From the NCBI GenBank assembly GCA_027325475.1, contig DAIEFO010000155.1, positions 1 through 5,686 on the forward strand: 5,686 bases of DNA. Direction: 5' to 3'. The notes under the pieces were generated by a model, which was not told where the DNA came from, did not search any database, and saw only the letters and a program-made list of their open reading frames with translations. The stretch comes from Desulfobacteraceae bacterium. Its GTDB lineage: Bacteria; Desulfobacterota; Desulfobacteria; Desulfobacterales; Desulfatirhabdiaceae. This document shows, piece by piece, positions 5,686-5,686 of the stretch (within the stretch, counting starts at the first letter, position 1; every line of letters begins with the position of its first letter). A program made the position numbers and the translations under genes.

Positions 5686-5686
5686 G

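Overview
The window reads as a bacterial chromosome segment with a divergent lactate-utilisation locus (positions 1 to about 4080), an intergenic palindrome, an OmpA-type envelope gene, and a decayed vapBC toxin-antitoxin pair at the right edge. The LutB N-terminus (for example the HLSRHQVGGLFSDVTG stretch), the LldP-LutC-LutB gene set and the CTCGTAAAAAGTCG palindrome remind me of Desulfobacterota (sulfate-reducing, former Deltaproteobacteria) genomes. That placement is an inference from memory, not from a search.

Left part, minus strand: lldP (1359-3119) encodes a lactate permease. It is followed by lutC (667-1224) and lutB (2-670, running off the window), which overlap by ATGA. LutB and LutC are subunits of the iron-sulfur, flavin-independent L-lactate oxidation complex, so the cluster would import lactate and oxidise it to pyruvate. 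A GntR/FadR-family regulator (3373-4077) is transcribed divergently. The intergenic region holds a perfect 15-bp palindrome with core TGGTAATACCA. It matches the FadR/LldR-type operator pattern TnGTnnnACnA and lies just downstream of a good lldP promoter, so the regulator probably represses lldP-lutCB until lactate is present. A 9-bp hairpin sits between lldP and lutC. The last 35-45 codons of the visible lutB frame stop resembling LutB and look like a beta-rich extracytoplasmic domain, so lutB is either chimeric or disrupted here.

Middle: a 52-bp near-perfect palindrome (4081-4132) lies directly after the regulator stop codon, between it and the convergent OmpA-family gene (4225-5067, minus). 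That gene encodes a secreted protein with a C-terminal peptidoglycan-binding OmpA domain.

Right edge, minus strand: an intact ribbon-helix-helix antitoxin (5395-5628) has its own near-consensus promoter and a direct-repeat candidate operator. Directly downstream is vapC, which has lost its middle: about 36 N-terminal codons are joined, out of frame, to about 22 C-terminal codons (5215-5392). The antitoxin therefore appears orphaned. I see no RNA genes, insertion sequences or CRISPR arrays. I found no convincing wholly new system; the most notable points are the chimeric lutB end, the vapC deletion, the palindrome and the well-resolved lldP control region.
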